Assembly: GCF_027111255.2 (NCBI RefSeq)
Contig: NZ_CP114285.2
Location: forward strand, 5,363,276-5,427,275
Length of the DNA stretch: 64,000 nt
Origin: Flavobacterium flavigenum
GTDB lineage: Bacteria > Bacteroidota > Bacteroidia > Flavobacteriales > Flavobacteriaceae
Direction: 5' to 3'
In this document: positions 1-7,881 of the stretch, in pieces
Layout: the number at the start of each line of letters is the position of its first letter
Position numbering within the stretch: position 1 is the first letter of the stretch
Made by a program: the position numbers and the translations under genes
Notes under the pieces: generated by a model
Told to the model about the DNA's origin: nothing
The model's database searches: none
Seen by the model: only the letters and a program-made list of their open reading frames with translations

Positions 1-1
1 C

Positions 2-466
2 AATAAAAATTATGAGTTTGACGAAAAAGCAAGACTCACCATCACAGTTACAAATGCTGAAACCAAACAAGCCAAAAACTACGATTTGTTAAAAGGCAAC
101 AATTCTTTTTCAGTCAATTTAGACGGTCTCGCTGCCGGAAAATATAGTTTCACCGTAAAAGAATTAAACAGCAATACGGTTTATTCCAGCCGTTTTGAGA
201 TTTTGGATTTTGATATCGAAAAGCAATTTGTAAATCCGGATGTTCAAAAACTGAAACAACTGGCTTTGCAAACCAATGGAAAAGCTTTTTTCGAAAACCA
301 GGCAGATGATTTAATTCACACTCTTTTAGAAAATAAGGAATATAAATCGATAGAAAAGAATATTGCTACTAAAACTCCATTAATTGATTGGGTTTGGTTG
401 CTGGTTTTAATTGCCGCTTTATTGACTACTGAATGGTTTGTTAGGAAGTATAATGGGATGCTTTAA
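2..466 (+). CDS. C-terminal end of a VWA-type membrane protein (5' truncated)
   Basis: The reading frame is open from the first bases of the window, so the gene begins upstream and only its last 154 codons are seen. The fragment has a beta-rich stretch typical of an Ig-like or accessory region, then one predicted membrane helix very near the C-terminus (WVWLLVLIAALL) followed by a short positively charged tail. This arrangement, with an LKQLALQTNGKAFF segment, resembles the end of long Flavobacterium proteins annotated as VWA-domain or BatA-like membrane proteins. The VWA domain itself is not in view, so the family is inferred from the tail only. The TTG at base 86 is internal and not the start. 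Confidence 0.6.
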   Translation, partial: NKNYEFDEKARLTITVTNAETKQAKNYDLLKGNNSFSVNLDGLAAGKYSFTVKELNSNTVYSSRFEILDFDIEKQFVNPDVQKLKQLALQTNGKAFFENQADDLIHTLLENKEYKSIEKNIATKTPLIDWVWLLVLIAALLTTEWFVRKYNGML

Positions 467-501
467 AAGACATAGGACTTAAAAGAAAAATAATTTTAAC
501 T

Positions 502-840
502 ATGGAAGCAAAAAAAATCATTATATTCTTTAGTCTTTTTTTTATAACTGTTTTTTCTTTTATTTACATTAATGCCATAAAGGAAAACAGAAAGAATTAT
601 CAGTTTGTAATTACCCGATTTAATGAAAGGCCAAATAGTATTACTTTCATTAATAATGATAATGAATTTACTCTTAGTAGATTCGATCCTCATGTGAAAG
701 ATATTGAAAAAGAGGATAGTTTAGTAAAGAAGTCTTTTTCAAAAAAGATTTATATTTATAGGAAGAATAAAAAGGATGGTAAATATTTTTTAATGTTTAC
801 ACTAAATTATTTAGGGACGTTTCCAATAGATTGGCTATAA
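502..840 (+). CDS. Small membrane-anchored protein of unknown function
   Basis: This 112-residue protein has an N-terminal hydrophobic segment (about residues 5-23, IIIFFSLFFITVFSFIYI) that could be a signal anchor, followed by a charged, mostly beta-strand-like region of about 85 residues ending in FPIDWL. No catalytic motif is visible and I do not recognise the family. It follows the preceding membrane-protein gene by 35 bases on the same strand and may be co-transcribed with it. The LysR gene starts 24 bases downstream. AT content and codon use match the surroundings. It is probably a real gene because the frame is intact, the start is an ATG and the N-terminus has the hydrophobic-then-charged pattern of exported proteins. 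Confidence 0.6.
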   Translation: MEAKKIIIFFSLFFITVFSFIYINAIKENRKNYQFVITRFNERPNSITFINNDNEFTLSRFDPHVKDIEKEDSLVKKSFSKKIYIYRKNKKDGKYFLMFTLNYLGTFPIDWL

Positions 841-864
841 TTTGTTAAAAAAAATTAGTAAACA

Positions 865-1758
865 ATGGATTTCAGGCTAAAAGTATTTTATACCGTTGCA
901 CTCCGCCTTAATTTTACTAAAGCGGCAACGGAATTATACATTACCCAGCCGGCCGTTTCCAAACACATTCAGGAGCTCGAAGAAACCTATAAAACCAAGC
1001 TTTTTGAAAGAAACGGATCCAAAATTGCCTTAACTGCGGCAGGTGAAATTCTACTGAAGCATACCAAAAACATCTTCGAAGTCTATCGCGAAATAGACTT
1101 TGATATGAGTTCTTTCATCAATCAGCGTCAGGGATTATTGCGATTGGGTTCAAGTACCACCATTTCCCAATATATCATTTCACCGGTTTTAGCACGATTT
1201 CACCAAAAACAGCAGGATATCAAAGTCAACTTACTGAATGGAAACACGGAACAGATTGAAAATGCCCTGATCAATAAAGAAATCGAAATCGGAATTGTAG
1301 AAGGACAATCTAAAAATCAGTCGATTAAGTATGTTCCGTTTATTAAGGACGAACTGGTTTTGGTCTGCAACCGAAATCCTTTGGTAAAACAAAATGAAAT
1401 TTCGCTGGAAGATTTAAAATCCATGAAATTCATTACGCGCGAACGTGGTTCCGGAACACTTGAAGTTATAGAATATGCGTTAAAACAAGTCGGTGTAAAA
1501 TTAAGCGATTTACAAATCGAAATGCAGCTAGGAAATACAGAAAGTATCAAATCGTACCTGCTAAACTCAGACTGTTTTGCTTTTATGTCAATACACGCAG
1601 TAGGAAAGGAGCTTAAAAATAACGAATTAATCGTTTTAGATGTGGAAGGTTTATCTATCGAAAGATATTTTTACATTATTACATTACTAGGGAAATCCGA
1701 TCCATTATCGGAGTTGTTTATTCAAAATATTTCATCTTATTATAATCTGAAGTTATAG
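865..1758 (+). CDS. LysR-family transcriptional regulator
   Basis: The 297-residue protein has the usual LysR size and layout. An N-terminal winged helix-turn-helix occupies about residues 1-60, with the classic run ALRLNFTKAATELYITQPAVSKHIQELE. A substrate-binding-like effector domain follows (about 90-290). LysR proteins bind a small metabolite and switch a nearby gene on. The next gene downstream, 74 bases away on the same strand, encodes a YeiH-type transporter; in enterobacteria the LysR regulator YeiE is linked to yeiH. By analogy this regulator probably controls its neighbour, possibly in response to a sulfur compound, but the effector cannot be read from the sequence. Confidence 0.9.
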   Translation: MDFRLKVFYTVALRLNFTKAATELYITQPAVSKHIQELEETYKTKLFERNGSKIALTAAGEILLKHTKNIFEVYREIDFDMSSFINQRQGLLRLGSSTTISQYIISPVLARFHQKQQDIKVNLLNGNTEQIENALINKEIEIGIVEGQSKNQSIKYVPFIKDELVLVCNRNPLVKQNEISLEDLKSMKFITRERGSGTLEVIEYALKQVGVKLSDLQIEMQLGNTESIKSYLLNSDCFAFMSIHAVGKELKNNELIVLDVEGLSIERYFYIITLLGKSDPLSELFIQNISSYYNLKL

Positions 1759-1832
1759 TCGATTGTATTTTACGATTGGCGTTTTCGATATAAACGGCAG
1801 AACTTTGCAGGGTAATTATTAAGTACTCTATT

Positions 1833-2798
1833 TTGAAAACACAACAACATTCAGCGTCTCATTTAGTAGAAGTTAATCTTTTTCTTCAGCAGCTTATTTT
1901 TGGAGCAGTAATCGTTTTGTGTCTGCTTTCAGTTATTTCCCCGCCAATTGCTTTATTATTAGGTGTTCTGATCGTAAATGTTTTTGGGAATCCGTTTATA
2001 GCATTCAATCATAGAGCTATTACTTTTTTATTACAGTTTTCCGTAGTTGGTCTAGGTTTCGGAATGAACGCTTCATCAGCTATTTCAGCCGGTAAAGAAG
2101 GTTTTTTACTCACTATTTTGTCCATTTTCAGCACATTAATTTTTGGTACACTTTTAGGAAAATGGCTGAAAACCGATAGAAAAACATCGCACTTAATTTC
2201 GTGTGGAACGGCAATCTGCGGAGGAAGTGCCATTGCAGCCATTTCGCCAACAATCAAATCAAACGAAAATCAGACTTCAATAGCTTTGGGCGTGATTTTT
2301 ATTTTGAATTCAGTTGCCTTGTTTGTGTTTCCTTTTATTGGGCATCAGCTTGATTTATCTCAGAAAGATTTTGGACTGTGGTGTGCTATTGCAATTCACG
2401 ACACCAGTTCTGTAGTAGGTGCGGCTAATAAATACGGAGCCGAAGCTTTGCAGACTGCGACAACCGTAAAACTCGCAAGAGCATTATGGATTATTCCGAT
2501 TTCAATTCTGACCGCTATTATTTTTAAAAATAAAAACTCAAAAATCAAGATTCCGTATTTTATAGGATTGTTTATTGTGGCCATGTTGTTGAATTCTTAT
2601 GTACCTCAAATAGCTGTTTTTAGCCCAAATGTTGTAGAAATTGCCAAAATCGGTTTAACCATTACTTTGTTTCTAATTGGGGCAACTTTAAATAGTGATG
2701 CTTTAAAATCAGTAGGAGTGAAGCCTTTATTGCAGGGTGTTTTTCTTTGGGTATTTATTGCGGGGTTAGGTTTGCTATCGATTTTATATCTTAAATAA
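1833..2798 (+). CDS. YeiH-family (UPF0324) putative sulfate/anion exporter
   Basis: This 321-residue polytopic inner-membrane protein has about 9-10 hydrophobic segments. It carries family hallmarks: NPFIAFNHRAITFLLQFSVVGLGFGM near the N-terminus, CGTAICGGSAIAAISP (about residues 128-143), and HDTSSVVGAA (about 189-198). Members are annotated as putative sulfate exporters, though transport is not well proven for the whole family. The start is taken as TTG at 1833; no in-frame ATG lies close by that would keep the first helix. An imperfect -7-like box (GAACTTTG) ends about 17 bases upstream, so the gene may have its own promoter besides read-through from the LysR gene. Confidence 0.85.
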   Translation: MKTQQHSASHLVEVNLFLQQLIFGAVIVLCLLSVISPPIALLLGVLIVNVFGNPFIAFNHRAITFLLQFSVVGLGFGMNASSAISAGKEGFLLTILSIFSTLIFGTLLGKWLKTDRKTSHLISCGTAICGGSAIAAISPTIKSNENQTSIALGVIFILNSVALFVFPFIGHQLDLSQKDFGLWCAIAIHDTSSVVGAANKYGAEALQTATTVKLARALWIIPISILTAIIFKNKNSKIKIPYFIGLFIVAMLLNSYVPQIAVFSPNVVEIAKIGLTITLFLIGATLNSDALKSVGVKPLLQGVFLWVFIAGLGLLSILYLK

Positions 2799-2816
2799 TT
2801 TATTGCGTATAATTTT

Positions 2817-2953
2817 AAACACATAGATGAGATAGTTTTTATAAGCGTATAAAAAAGCATTTCACTTATTTAAAAACTCATAACTATGTGTGGAGAAACT
2901 TGTTTCTCTTTAATACCCTTTTGAAAATAAAAAACTATGTGATCTATGTGTTT
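2817..2953. repeat. Inverted CTATGTG-type intergenic repeat
   Basis: AAACACATAGAT (2817-2828) is exactly complementary to ATCTATGTGTTT (2942-2953), and two more ACTATGTG copies lie between them. The block sits between the convergent yeiH gene and the minus-strand gene ending at 2988. Such CTATGTG-rich spacers are familiar from Flavobacterium genomes. It might act as a bidirectional terminator or be a degenerate mobile repeat; neither is shown. Confidence 0.5.
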
Positions 2954-2987
2954 ATATTAATTTTTTTAAAACAACATTCACTAAACC

Positions 2988-3947
2988 TTATTTAATATTA
3001 GAGAATTTTACAACAGGTTTTCCAACGATATTATACCATTTTCCATCAAATGAAAATCGTTTTTCAATTGTAAAATTAAATTGTTTTTTCGTTTTAACCA
3101 TTTCGCTTAACTCCTTTGGTATTTCTACTTCAAAGTCATCCTCAGTTCCTTTCGCTTTTTTATAGAATCCGGTCGTAGTGATGACAAAATCCCTAAAAAA
3201 CTTTTTCTTACCATCATTTACAACTTTGTATGTACTGGACCATTCGGTACTGCCTTCGGCATTATTAGAAAGTCTATAATCGGCTACTTCCATTAAGGTC
3301 TGGTATTTTCCATTAAAACCAACAACAAGATAGAGGAATGCGTTATAAGGACCACCGGCACCTCCGTTGGCATGTATCAGCGAAAAAGCGAATTGATCTT
3401 CGCCAATTTCAACCAGTTTTAAAGCAGGAATGTGTGAGAAAGCACCAAATGCAGCAATTGCAGGTTGATACGACTTCATCTCCCATATATTTCCATTTTT
3501 TGCAAATTTAGCTAATCCTAAAAGTCCTCCGCTAAAACGTCCTGTTTGTGATCCATCGGCATCATAAACGGAATGATTAAAAACTAACATTTTGAATTGA
3601 TTTCCTTTAGAGTCTGTATAATTAATGGTAGTGTCAAGTCGTGTTGCAACACCATCTCTATAAGGGAATAACGGGTCTTCTTCAACGCCATTAACATCGG
3701 TATAGGATGTAGGTCTACAAGTACTGCATTTCCAGCTTATAAAAGTGTTGTATGGAGATTTCTTATATAGTTTTCCGGGAAATAACTGCTGCATAGTTTT
3801 TATTCCATCTAAAGGATCAGCAACTTTTAATATTCTTTTAGGATTTAGAATCGTATCACTAATGTTTTTTAATTGAACAACATCATCTTGTGCAGTACAA
3901 ACAAAAGTAAATACTAAGAACAGAAATCCGGAACAAATAAGGCGCAT
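2988..3947 (-). CDS. Secreted protein of unknown function
   Basis: The 319-residue product begins with a clear Sec signal peptide (about residues 1-19, cleavage after CTAQ-type sequence). The mature part is beta-rich with a conserved-looking cysteine pair in SWKCSTCRPTSYTD (about residues 75-88). A glycine-rich LIHANGGAGGPYNAF motif lies near residue 200. I do not recognise a known domain. It is monocistronic, convergent with yeiH and divergent from the S1/P1-type nuclease gene. The protein is predicted periplasmic or extracellular; no sorting tail of the type IX system is seen at its C-terminus. Confidence 0.6.
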   Translation of the reverse strand: MRLICSGFLFLVFTFVCTAQDDVVQLKNISDTILNPKRILKVADPLDGIKTMQQLFPGKLYKKSPYNTFISWKCSTCRPTSYTDVNGVEEDPLFPYRDGVATRLDTTINYTDSKGNQFKMLVFNHSVYDADGSQTGRFSGGLLGLAKFAKNGNIWEMKSYQPAIAAFGAFSHIPALKLVEIGEDQFAFSLIHANGGAGGPYNAFLYLVVGFNGKYQTLMEVADYRLSNNAEGSTEWSSTYKVVNDGKKKFFRDFVITTTGFYKKAKGTEDDFEVEIPKELSEMVKTKKQFNFTIEKRFSFDGKWYNIVGKPVVKFSNIK

Positions 3948-4080
3948 ATATTTAAATTTTAAGGTAAAAGTAGTACAAACTTTTTGAAAATCTTTAAAAG
4001 ATAAATTTTATGCATACTTGGTGCTGAATTTTATCTAAAACTGAATATAATTAAATTAACACAATATTAATTAGTATTCT

Positions 4081-4110
4081 TTTGAATTATCTTTAAATGA
4101 AATAAATTTG
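4081..4110 (+). promoter_or_regulatory. Bacteroidota-type promoter of the S1/P1 nuclease gene
   Basis: TTTG at 4081-4084 is followed by 18 bases and TAAATTTG at 4103-4110, matching the TTTG / TAnnTTTG consensus used by the primary sigma factor in this phylum. The start codon lies 19 bases downstream, giving a short leader. Confidence 0.75.
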
Positions 4111-4129
4111 CAGTTCAAATAAACTTCAA

Positions 4130-5131
4130 ATGAAAAACTTTAAAATGAAACCAAGACTCATTGCTTTTTTTGCAGTTATAATTGGATTTTTGACCTTATC
4201 ATGGGGTATTGTAGGGCATGAACGCATCAATAAAGCTGCAGTTATGGCATTACCTCAGCCACTACAAGTCTTTTTTTACAATCATATCGATTTTATTACA
4301 CAGGAAGCTTCTGTGCCGGATATTCGTAAATATGCTTTAAAGTATAAAGATGAAAACCCAAGACATTATATTGATTTGGAAAATTTCAAAACGTCTGTAG
4401 ACAGTTTGCCTAAAACTTTAGAAGAAGCCAATAAAAAATACGATGCAAAATTCCTGAATGATAACGGAATTTTGCCTTGGTATATCGAAGACATGATGAC
4501 CAAATTGACAAAAGCATTTAAAGAAAAAAACAGGGCCGAAATCTTATTTCTGGCAGCCGATTTAGGACATTATATTGGAGACGCCCATATGCCGTTGCAT
4601 ACTTCTGCTAATCATGATGGACAATTAACCGATCAAAAAGGAATCCATTCACTTTGGGAGAGCAGATTGCCTGAACTGTTCGTGAAAAATTACAAATTAA
4701 ATGTTCCCGAAGCCAAATATTACGAAGATGTTCACAAAGCAACCTGGGACATGATCAGGGATACACATAGTCTGGTGCAGCCATTGCTGGCAGTTGACAA
4801 AAAATTAAGAACTTCAACTCCCGAAAATCAGGTTTTTGTTGTCGATGCTGAAGGTAAAATTGTGAAGAGTAAATACAATTCGGCTAAATTCTCAGACGAA
4901 TATGCTGCCAAACTGCATACAGAATTAAACGGAATGGTAGAAAACCAGATGAAAAAAGCCATTACAGTAACAGCAAGTTTTTGGTACACGGCCTGGGTAA
5001 ATGCAGGAAAGCCGGACTTAAGCGACTTAGATTCAAAGGAACTTACAAAACGCAACAGCAAAGCGTTAAAACAAGATTTGAAATTATTTCAGAAAGGACA
5101 ACTTTTCGGAATGCAGAATCAAAACGATTAA
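4130..5131 (+). CDS. S1/P1-type zinc nuclease / phospholipase C superfamily protein, secreted
   Basis: The 333-residue protein has an N-terminal signal peptide ending near residue 24. The mature chain would start at or next to a tryptophan (SWGIVGHERIN). That Trp, the following His, and the HYIGDAHMPLHTSANHDG motif (about residues 146-163) are the trinuclear zinc ligands of S1/P1 nucleases and related zinc-dependent phospholipase C proteins. S1/P1 enzymes hydrolyse single-stranded nucleic acids and 3'-nucleotides, mostly outside the cytoplasm. The length is slightly larger than fungal P1 (about 270), with a lysine-rich C-terminal extension. Substrate (nucleic acid or phospholipid) is not decided by the sequence. 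It has its own promoter and terminator and stands alone. Confidence 0.8.
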   Translation: MKNFKMKPRLIAFFAVIIGFLTLSWGIVGHERINKAAVMALPQPLQVFFYNHIDFITQEASVPDIRKYALKYKDENPRHYIDLENFKTSVDSLPKTLEEANKKYDAKFLNDNGILPWYIEDMMTKLTKAFKEKNRAEILFLAADLGHYIGDAHMPLHTSANHDGQLTDQKGIHSLWESRLPELFVKNYKLNVPEAKYYEDVHKATWDMIRDTHSLVQPLLAVDKKLRTSTPENQVFVVDAEGKIVKSKYNSAKFSDEYAAKLHTELNGMVENQMKKAITVTASFWYTAWVNAGKPDLSDLDSKELTKRNSKALKQDLKLFQKGQLFGMQNQND

Positions 5132-5152
5132 GAATTTTGTATTAACAACAAT

Positions 5153-5179
5153 AAAGGCAGCTTTTATAGAGCTGCCTTT
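5153..5179 (+). terminator. Intrinsic terminator after the nuclease gene
   Basis: AAAGGCAGCT (5153-5162) pairs with AGCTGCCTTT (5170-5179), followed by a T-rich tract. It lies between convergent genes and may serve both. Confidence 0.8.
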
Positions 5180-5205
5180 TGTTTTTACCTAATTTACTGA
5201 ATATA

Positions 5206-6108
5206 TTAATACAGTCTTGTAAATAATCCTTTTTTGTTTCCTGATCCTCCACTTCCGGTAATTGTAATATGTCCGGTATTTCCGTTACCATCATAACCCC
5301 AGGCTAAATTATTTGTTGCCGTATTATTTGTCACTGTATGAGGTACGTTTTGCCCTGCGCTTCCTAATTTAAAGCCATTTCCATCTCCATTACTTCCAAA
5401 ACCATTGTTGCTTGCTGTACAGTTTTTTATTGTAACAGTATATGGTTGGCCGTATAAATCCCATCCATCATCAGAATTATGGTTTGCAGTACATTTTTCA
5501 AACACATTATTTTTTCCTGCAGATAATTTACAGGCAAAGCCATCTGCATTTTCTCCGGCATTTGCAGCATCGTAATTATCGTTTGATTTACAGGAAAGAA
5601 TATAGTTATCATGTCCGCCATTGTAAATTTGCAAGCCTGAATCGCCGTTTGATAATGTAGATACATTATAAGCATAATTATATCCGCCATTTTGAAAAAC
5701 CAGTCCGCAGTCCGGGGCATTTCTAATTGTCATATTCGTGATGTTCCAATAGCTCCCATTTACTTTTACACCCCAGCTGCCAGAAGGTAGCCCGGAACAA
5801 TTCAGGGTACCACCTGTAATACTGATTTTTGAATTTGCAGTACCGCTTTTAGCTAGTTCTAAAGTCTTTGTAAGGTTTATTGTTCCGCTAATTGTAATAA
5901 CGTCTCCTGCAACCGCAGCAGCTACAGCAGATCGTAATGCACTTTCGTTTGTAACTGTACTGTTTTTTGCTGTCAGGGATTTGGTTTGTGTTACAGTTTC
6001 CTGAGAATCTGTCGCCGCTTCGTTTTCTTTTACAGGAGTATCATTTGTATCACAAGAAGCGAAAAGAATGATAGAACACATGATCAGTAACTTAAAATTT
6101 GTTTTCAT
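5206..6108 (-). CDS. PL9-family pectate lyase, lipoprotein
   Basis: The 300-residue protein starts at the ATG ending at 6108. A longer frame to 6180 exists, but only this start gives a lipoprotein signal (LIMCSIILFASC, with Cys about residue 19), so it is probably an outer-membrane or surface lipoprotein. The rest is a right-handed parallel beta-helix rich in Asn, Gly and short repeats. Motifs ENADGFACKL and NSDDGWDLYG match the Ca2+-binding Asp cluster and catalytic Lys region of PL9 pectate lyases (Pel9A/PelL), which cleave polygalacturonate by beta-elimination. A second pectate lyase, of family PL1, lies at 35038-36141. Both share a palindrome upstream, suggesting common control. PL9 is inferred from motifs; a general beta-helix polysaccharide lyase is the fallback. 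Confidence 0.8.
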   Translation of the reverse strand: MKTNFKLLIMCSIILFASCDTNDTPVKENEAATDSQETVTQTKSLTAKNSTVTNESALRSAVAAAVAGDVITISGTINLTKTLELAKSGTANSKISITGGTLNCSGLPSGSWGVKVNGSYWNITNMTIRNAPDCGLVFQNGGYNYAYNVSTLSNGDSGLQIYNGGHDNYILSCKSNDNYDAANAGENADGFACKLSAGKNNVFEKCTANHNSDDGWDLYGQPYTVTIKNCTASNNGFGSNGDGNGFKLGSAGQNVPHTVTNNTATNNLAWGYDGNGNTGHITITGSGGSGNKKGLFTRLY

Positions 6109-6218
6109 AAAATAATTTGGTTTGGTTAAAATGAGGTTAAAACTGGATTTGTCCAGATAAGTTAAATCATTGATTTTCAATTGTTGTTTATTTTGTAAAC
6201 TTAAATAAAATTTTAATA

Positions 6219-6226
6219 CAAAATTA
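6219..6226 (-). promoter_or_regulatory. Candidate -7 box of the PL9 pectate lyase
   Basis: On the minus strand this reads TAATTTTG, a match to TAnnTTTG, about 110 bases before the start codon. No clear TTTG lies at -33, as would fit an activator-dependent promoter. Confidence 0.4.
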
Positions 6227-6285
6227 AATTATATTTAAAAAATATTCTATTTAATTACGAATAATAAAATATTTTGTAAAAAAAG

Positions 6286-6299
6286 TTGAATTAGTTCAA
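6286..6299. promoter_or_regulatory. TTGAA-N4-TTCAA palindrome upstream of PL9 pectate lyase
   Basis: TTGAATTAGTTCAA is a 5-4-5 inverted repeat. Its spacing equals that of Crp/Fnr-family sites (compare TTGAT-N4-ATCAA of Fnr). A near-identical site (TTGAACTTGTTCAA) lies upstream of the PL1 pectate lyase at 36213-36226, in a spacer shared with a Crp/Fnr-family gene. Regulator assignment is inference. Confidence 0.55.
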
Positions 6300-6375
6300 T
6301 GTTTTGCTTTTTTTTTGAATATTGAGTAAAATATTTTGAAGTTTAAGTTTAGAAAAATGCATGCACATCATTCTA

Positions 6376-6451
6376 ATACCATTTTGAGATGGTATGTATT
6401 TAGAGTAGATAAATAATGTTTGAATTGTAAAACAGAATATCTTAAGATATT
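6376..6451. other. Two inverted repeats in the 6109-6505 spacer
   Basis: The 397-base spacer upstream of the PL9 gene holds, besides its promoter region, a 7-bp hairpin (ATACCAT / ATGGTAT, 6376-6395) and a perfect 16-base palindrome AATATCTTAAGATATT (6436-6451). The palindrome lies 55 bases past the stop codon of the minus-strand gene at 6506-7138. They may be operator or terminator parts; no function can be read from them. Confidence 0.4.
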
Positions 6452-6505
6452 AAATAGCCGGTTTAAAATTTAGACCTTATAAAAAAAGGTGTAAAATAGA
6501 AGTAG

Positions 6506-7138
6506 TTAATTAAGGCTTGGCGATCCCGGAATTTTAATATTTCTTTTATGCTTTTTTATAATAAGTAAATAGAAAGTAATACCGCCCAGAACAATCAGCA
6601 AACCTATCTCCAATTGCCCAAGACTATTGTTACCGCTATGCATCGCATTAGCGCTTGCCAGTTTTGCTTTTCCTTCTTTTACCTGAATTTCAGAAAGCTG
6701 ATCCAGTGTCTTCAAAGCCTTGTCACACAACGGGACAATATGTTTCCAGTTTTTATTCTGTACATCTTTATTAATCGCAGAGCAGGAAGCCAGAAAACTG
6801 TCAAAATGTATCTTTTCCTTTGGTGTCAGCACTGTTTTAAAATACAAATCATCAATGGTGTGTATTATTTTCAAAGCATTTTTAATTTCGTCATTTTTGG
6901 TGACATCATTCAGGTTCTCTTTCTGAGCTTCTGCTTTTATATAATGAAGTTCATTTGCATACTGAAAAATATAATAGGCCACAACCAGCCTGTCATTATA
7001 AATCGTATTAATGTTTTCGTTGACATTTTTAGAATTTCGAAGCGTATTAAAGTTGCTAAGCAGGATGATCAGCATAACAATCAGTAAAATAAAAGCGGCT
7101 TTTGTTTTGTTACTGTATTTTTTTAAAATGTCTTTCAT
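6506..7138 (-). CDS. Four-helix-bundle (4HB_MCP-like) membrane sensor without output domain
   Basis: The 210-residue protein has one N-terminal membrane helix (about residues 14-30), an all-helical periplasmic region of about 140 residues, and a second membrane helix (about 177-195). It ends in a short basic tail (KKHKRNIKIPGS). This is the shape of the ligand-binding half of chemoreceptors and histidine kinases (4HB_MCP_1). No HAMP, methyl-accepting or kinase domain follows. It could signal through a partner or just be a membrane-integrity or stress protein. No obvious partner lies next to it. Family assignment rests on architecture, not on invariant residues. Confidence 0.6.
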   Translation of the reverse strand: MKDILKKYSNKTKAAFILLIVMLIILLSNFNTLRNSKNVNENINTIYNDRLVVAYYIFQYANELHYIKAEAQKENLNDVTKNDEIKNALKIIHTIDDLYFKTVLTPKEKIHFDSFLASCSAINKDVQNKNWKHIVPLCDKALKTLDQLSEIQVKEGKAKLASANAMHSGNNSLGQLEIGLLIVLGGITFYLLIIKKHKRNIKIPGSPSLN

Positions 7139-7240
7139 CCTGTAGATTTATAATTGGCTTCTTCTCAAAGATACATAAATCTAACGTTTTAGAATAGAGT
7201 GATTTAAAATGTGAAGTAGAATTTTTTTAAGGAGCATTTT

Positions 7241-7308
7241 CGCGCTGTCCGCTATATCTTTACTGCCGAACCCCGGCAGCAAAGGATGCCGCTTCCATCA
7301 CGGCTAGG
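7241..7308. repeat. Interspersed hairpin element, copy A
   Basis: A conserved left end (CGCTGTCCGCTAT) and right end (TTCCATCACGGCTAGG) flank a variable hairpin, CTGCCG/CGGCAG, extended by ATCTTT/AAAGGAT. A second copy at 34125-34186 keeps both ends but has a different, still self-complementary stem. It lies in the 333-base spacer 7139-7471, which otherwise shows only the terminator of the next gene. Confidence 0.65.
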
Positions 7309-7425
7309 ACTTCAGGTTTCATAATATTATGCCTTGGTGGAAATGAAAATATTTGTCAGCTTAAGTCCATAGGTTTTTATTAGGAGTTTTATCAAAAAGG
7401 TTAAATCTATATTTACATATAAAAA

Positions 7426-7448
7426 AAGGATAGCATAAAGCTATCCTT
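7426..7448 (-). terminator. Intrinsic terminator of the DUF4258 gene
   Basis: AAGGATAGC (7426-7434) pairs with GCTATCCTT (7440-7448); on the minus strand the hairpin is followed by a run of T. Confidence 0.8.
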
Positions 7449-7471
7449 CTAAACTATAATAAAGTAATTAT

Positions 7472-7846
7472 TTATTTTTTCATAATTTCCTCTAAAACGG
7501 CTTTGTTTTCGTAATTGGTTACTTTAAGGATAATTTCCTGATTTTTTATTGTTTTTCCTTCTATAACATATAATTTTCCTTTTTTATAAGGAATATTGCT
7601 CTGGTCAAAATCAACATCACCAAATTGCAGTGTGTTCTTTATATCAGCTGTATCAATCCATTTTTCATTCAGGGTCTGAATAGCTTTTTGTGAATATTGA
7701 AATGGTTTGGTTCTCAGACTATTTAAAACCCTGGCATTCGGAAAATAATTGCAGCGGGTATCTTTTCCACTGAAAACGAGCGCTACAAAAAAGCATCCCA
7801 TAACTAAACCAACCAAATAATAAGCAAAACGATGTACGAACTTCAT
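7472..7846 (-). CDS. DUF4258 domain-containing protein with N-terminal membrane anchor
   Basis: The 124-residue product has one hydrophobic segment (about residues 8-27, YYLVGLVMGCFFVALVF) followed by a small alpha/beta domain of about 90 residues. The order of elements (helical NEKWIDTADIKNTLQFGDVDF, then strands such as KLYVIEGKT and EIILKVTNYENKAV) matches DUF4258, a small domain of unknown role sometimes found in toxin-like proteins. Here it looks like a housekeeping Flavobacterium protein just downstream (35 bases) of alanine dehydrogenase, and the two are probably co-transcribed. No catalytic residues are evident. Confidence 0.65.
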   Translation of the reverse strand: MKFVHRFAYYLVGLVMGCFFVALVFSGKDTRCNYFPNARVLNSLRTKPFQYSQKAIQTLNEKWIDTADIKNTLQFGDVDFDQSNIPYKKGKLYVIEGKTIKNQEIILKVTNYENKAVLEEIMKK

Positions 7847-7881
7847 GAATTATTTTTTTGCAAAGGTACGTTAAAGTTGCT

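Noticed and set aside
6614..7087. 157-codon open frame on the plus strand
   Set aside because: It lies wholly opposite the four-helix sensor gene, has a Phe/Cys/Ile-rich composition typical of antisense frames, and no promoter or sensible N-terminus.
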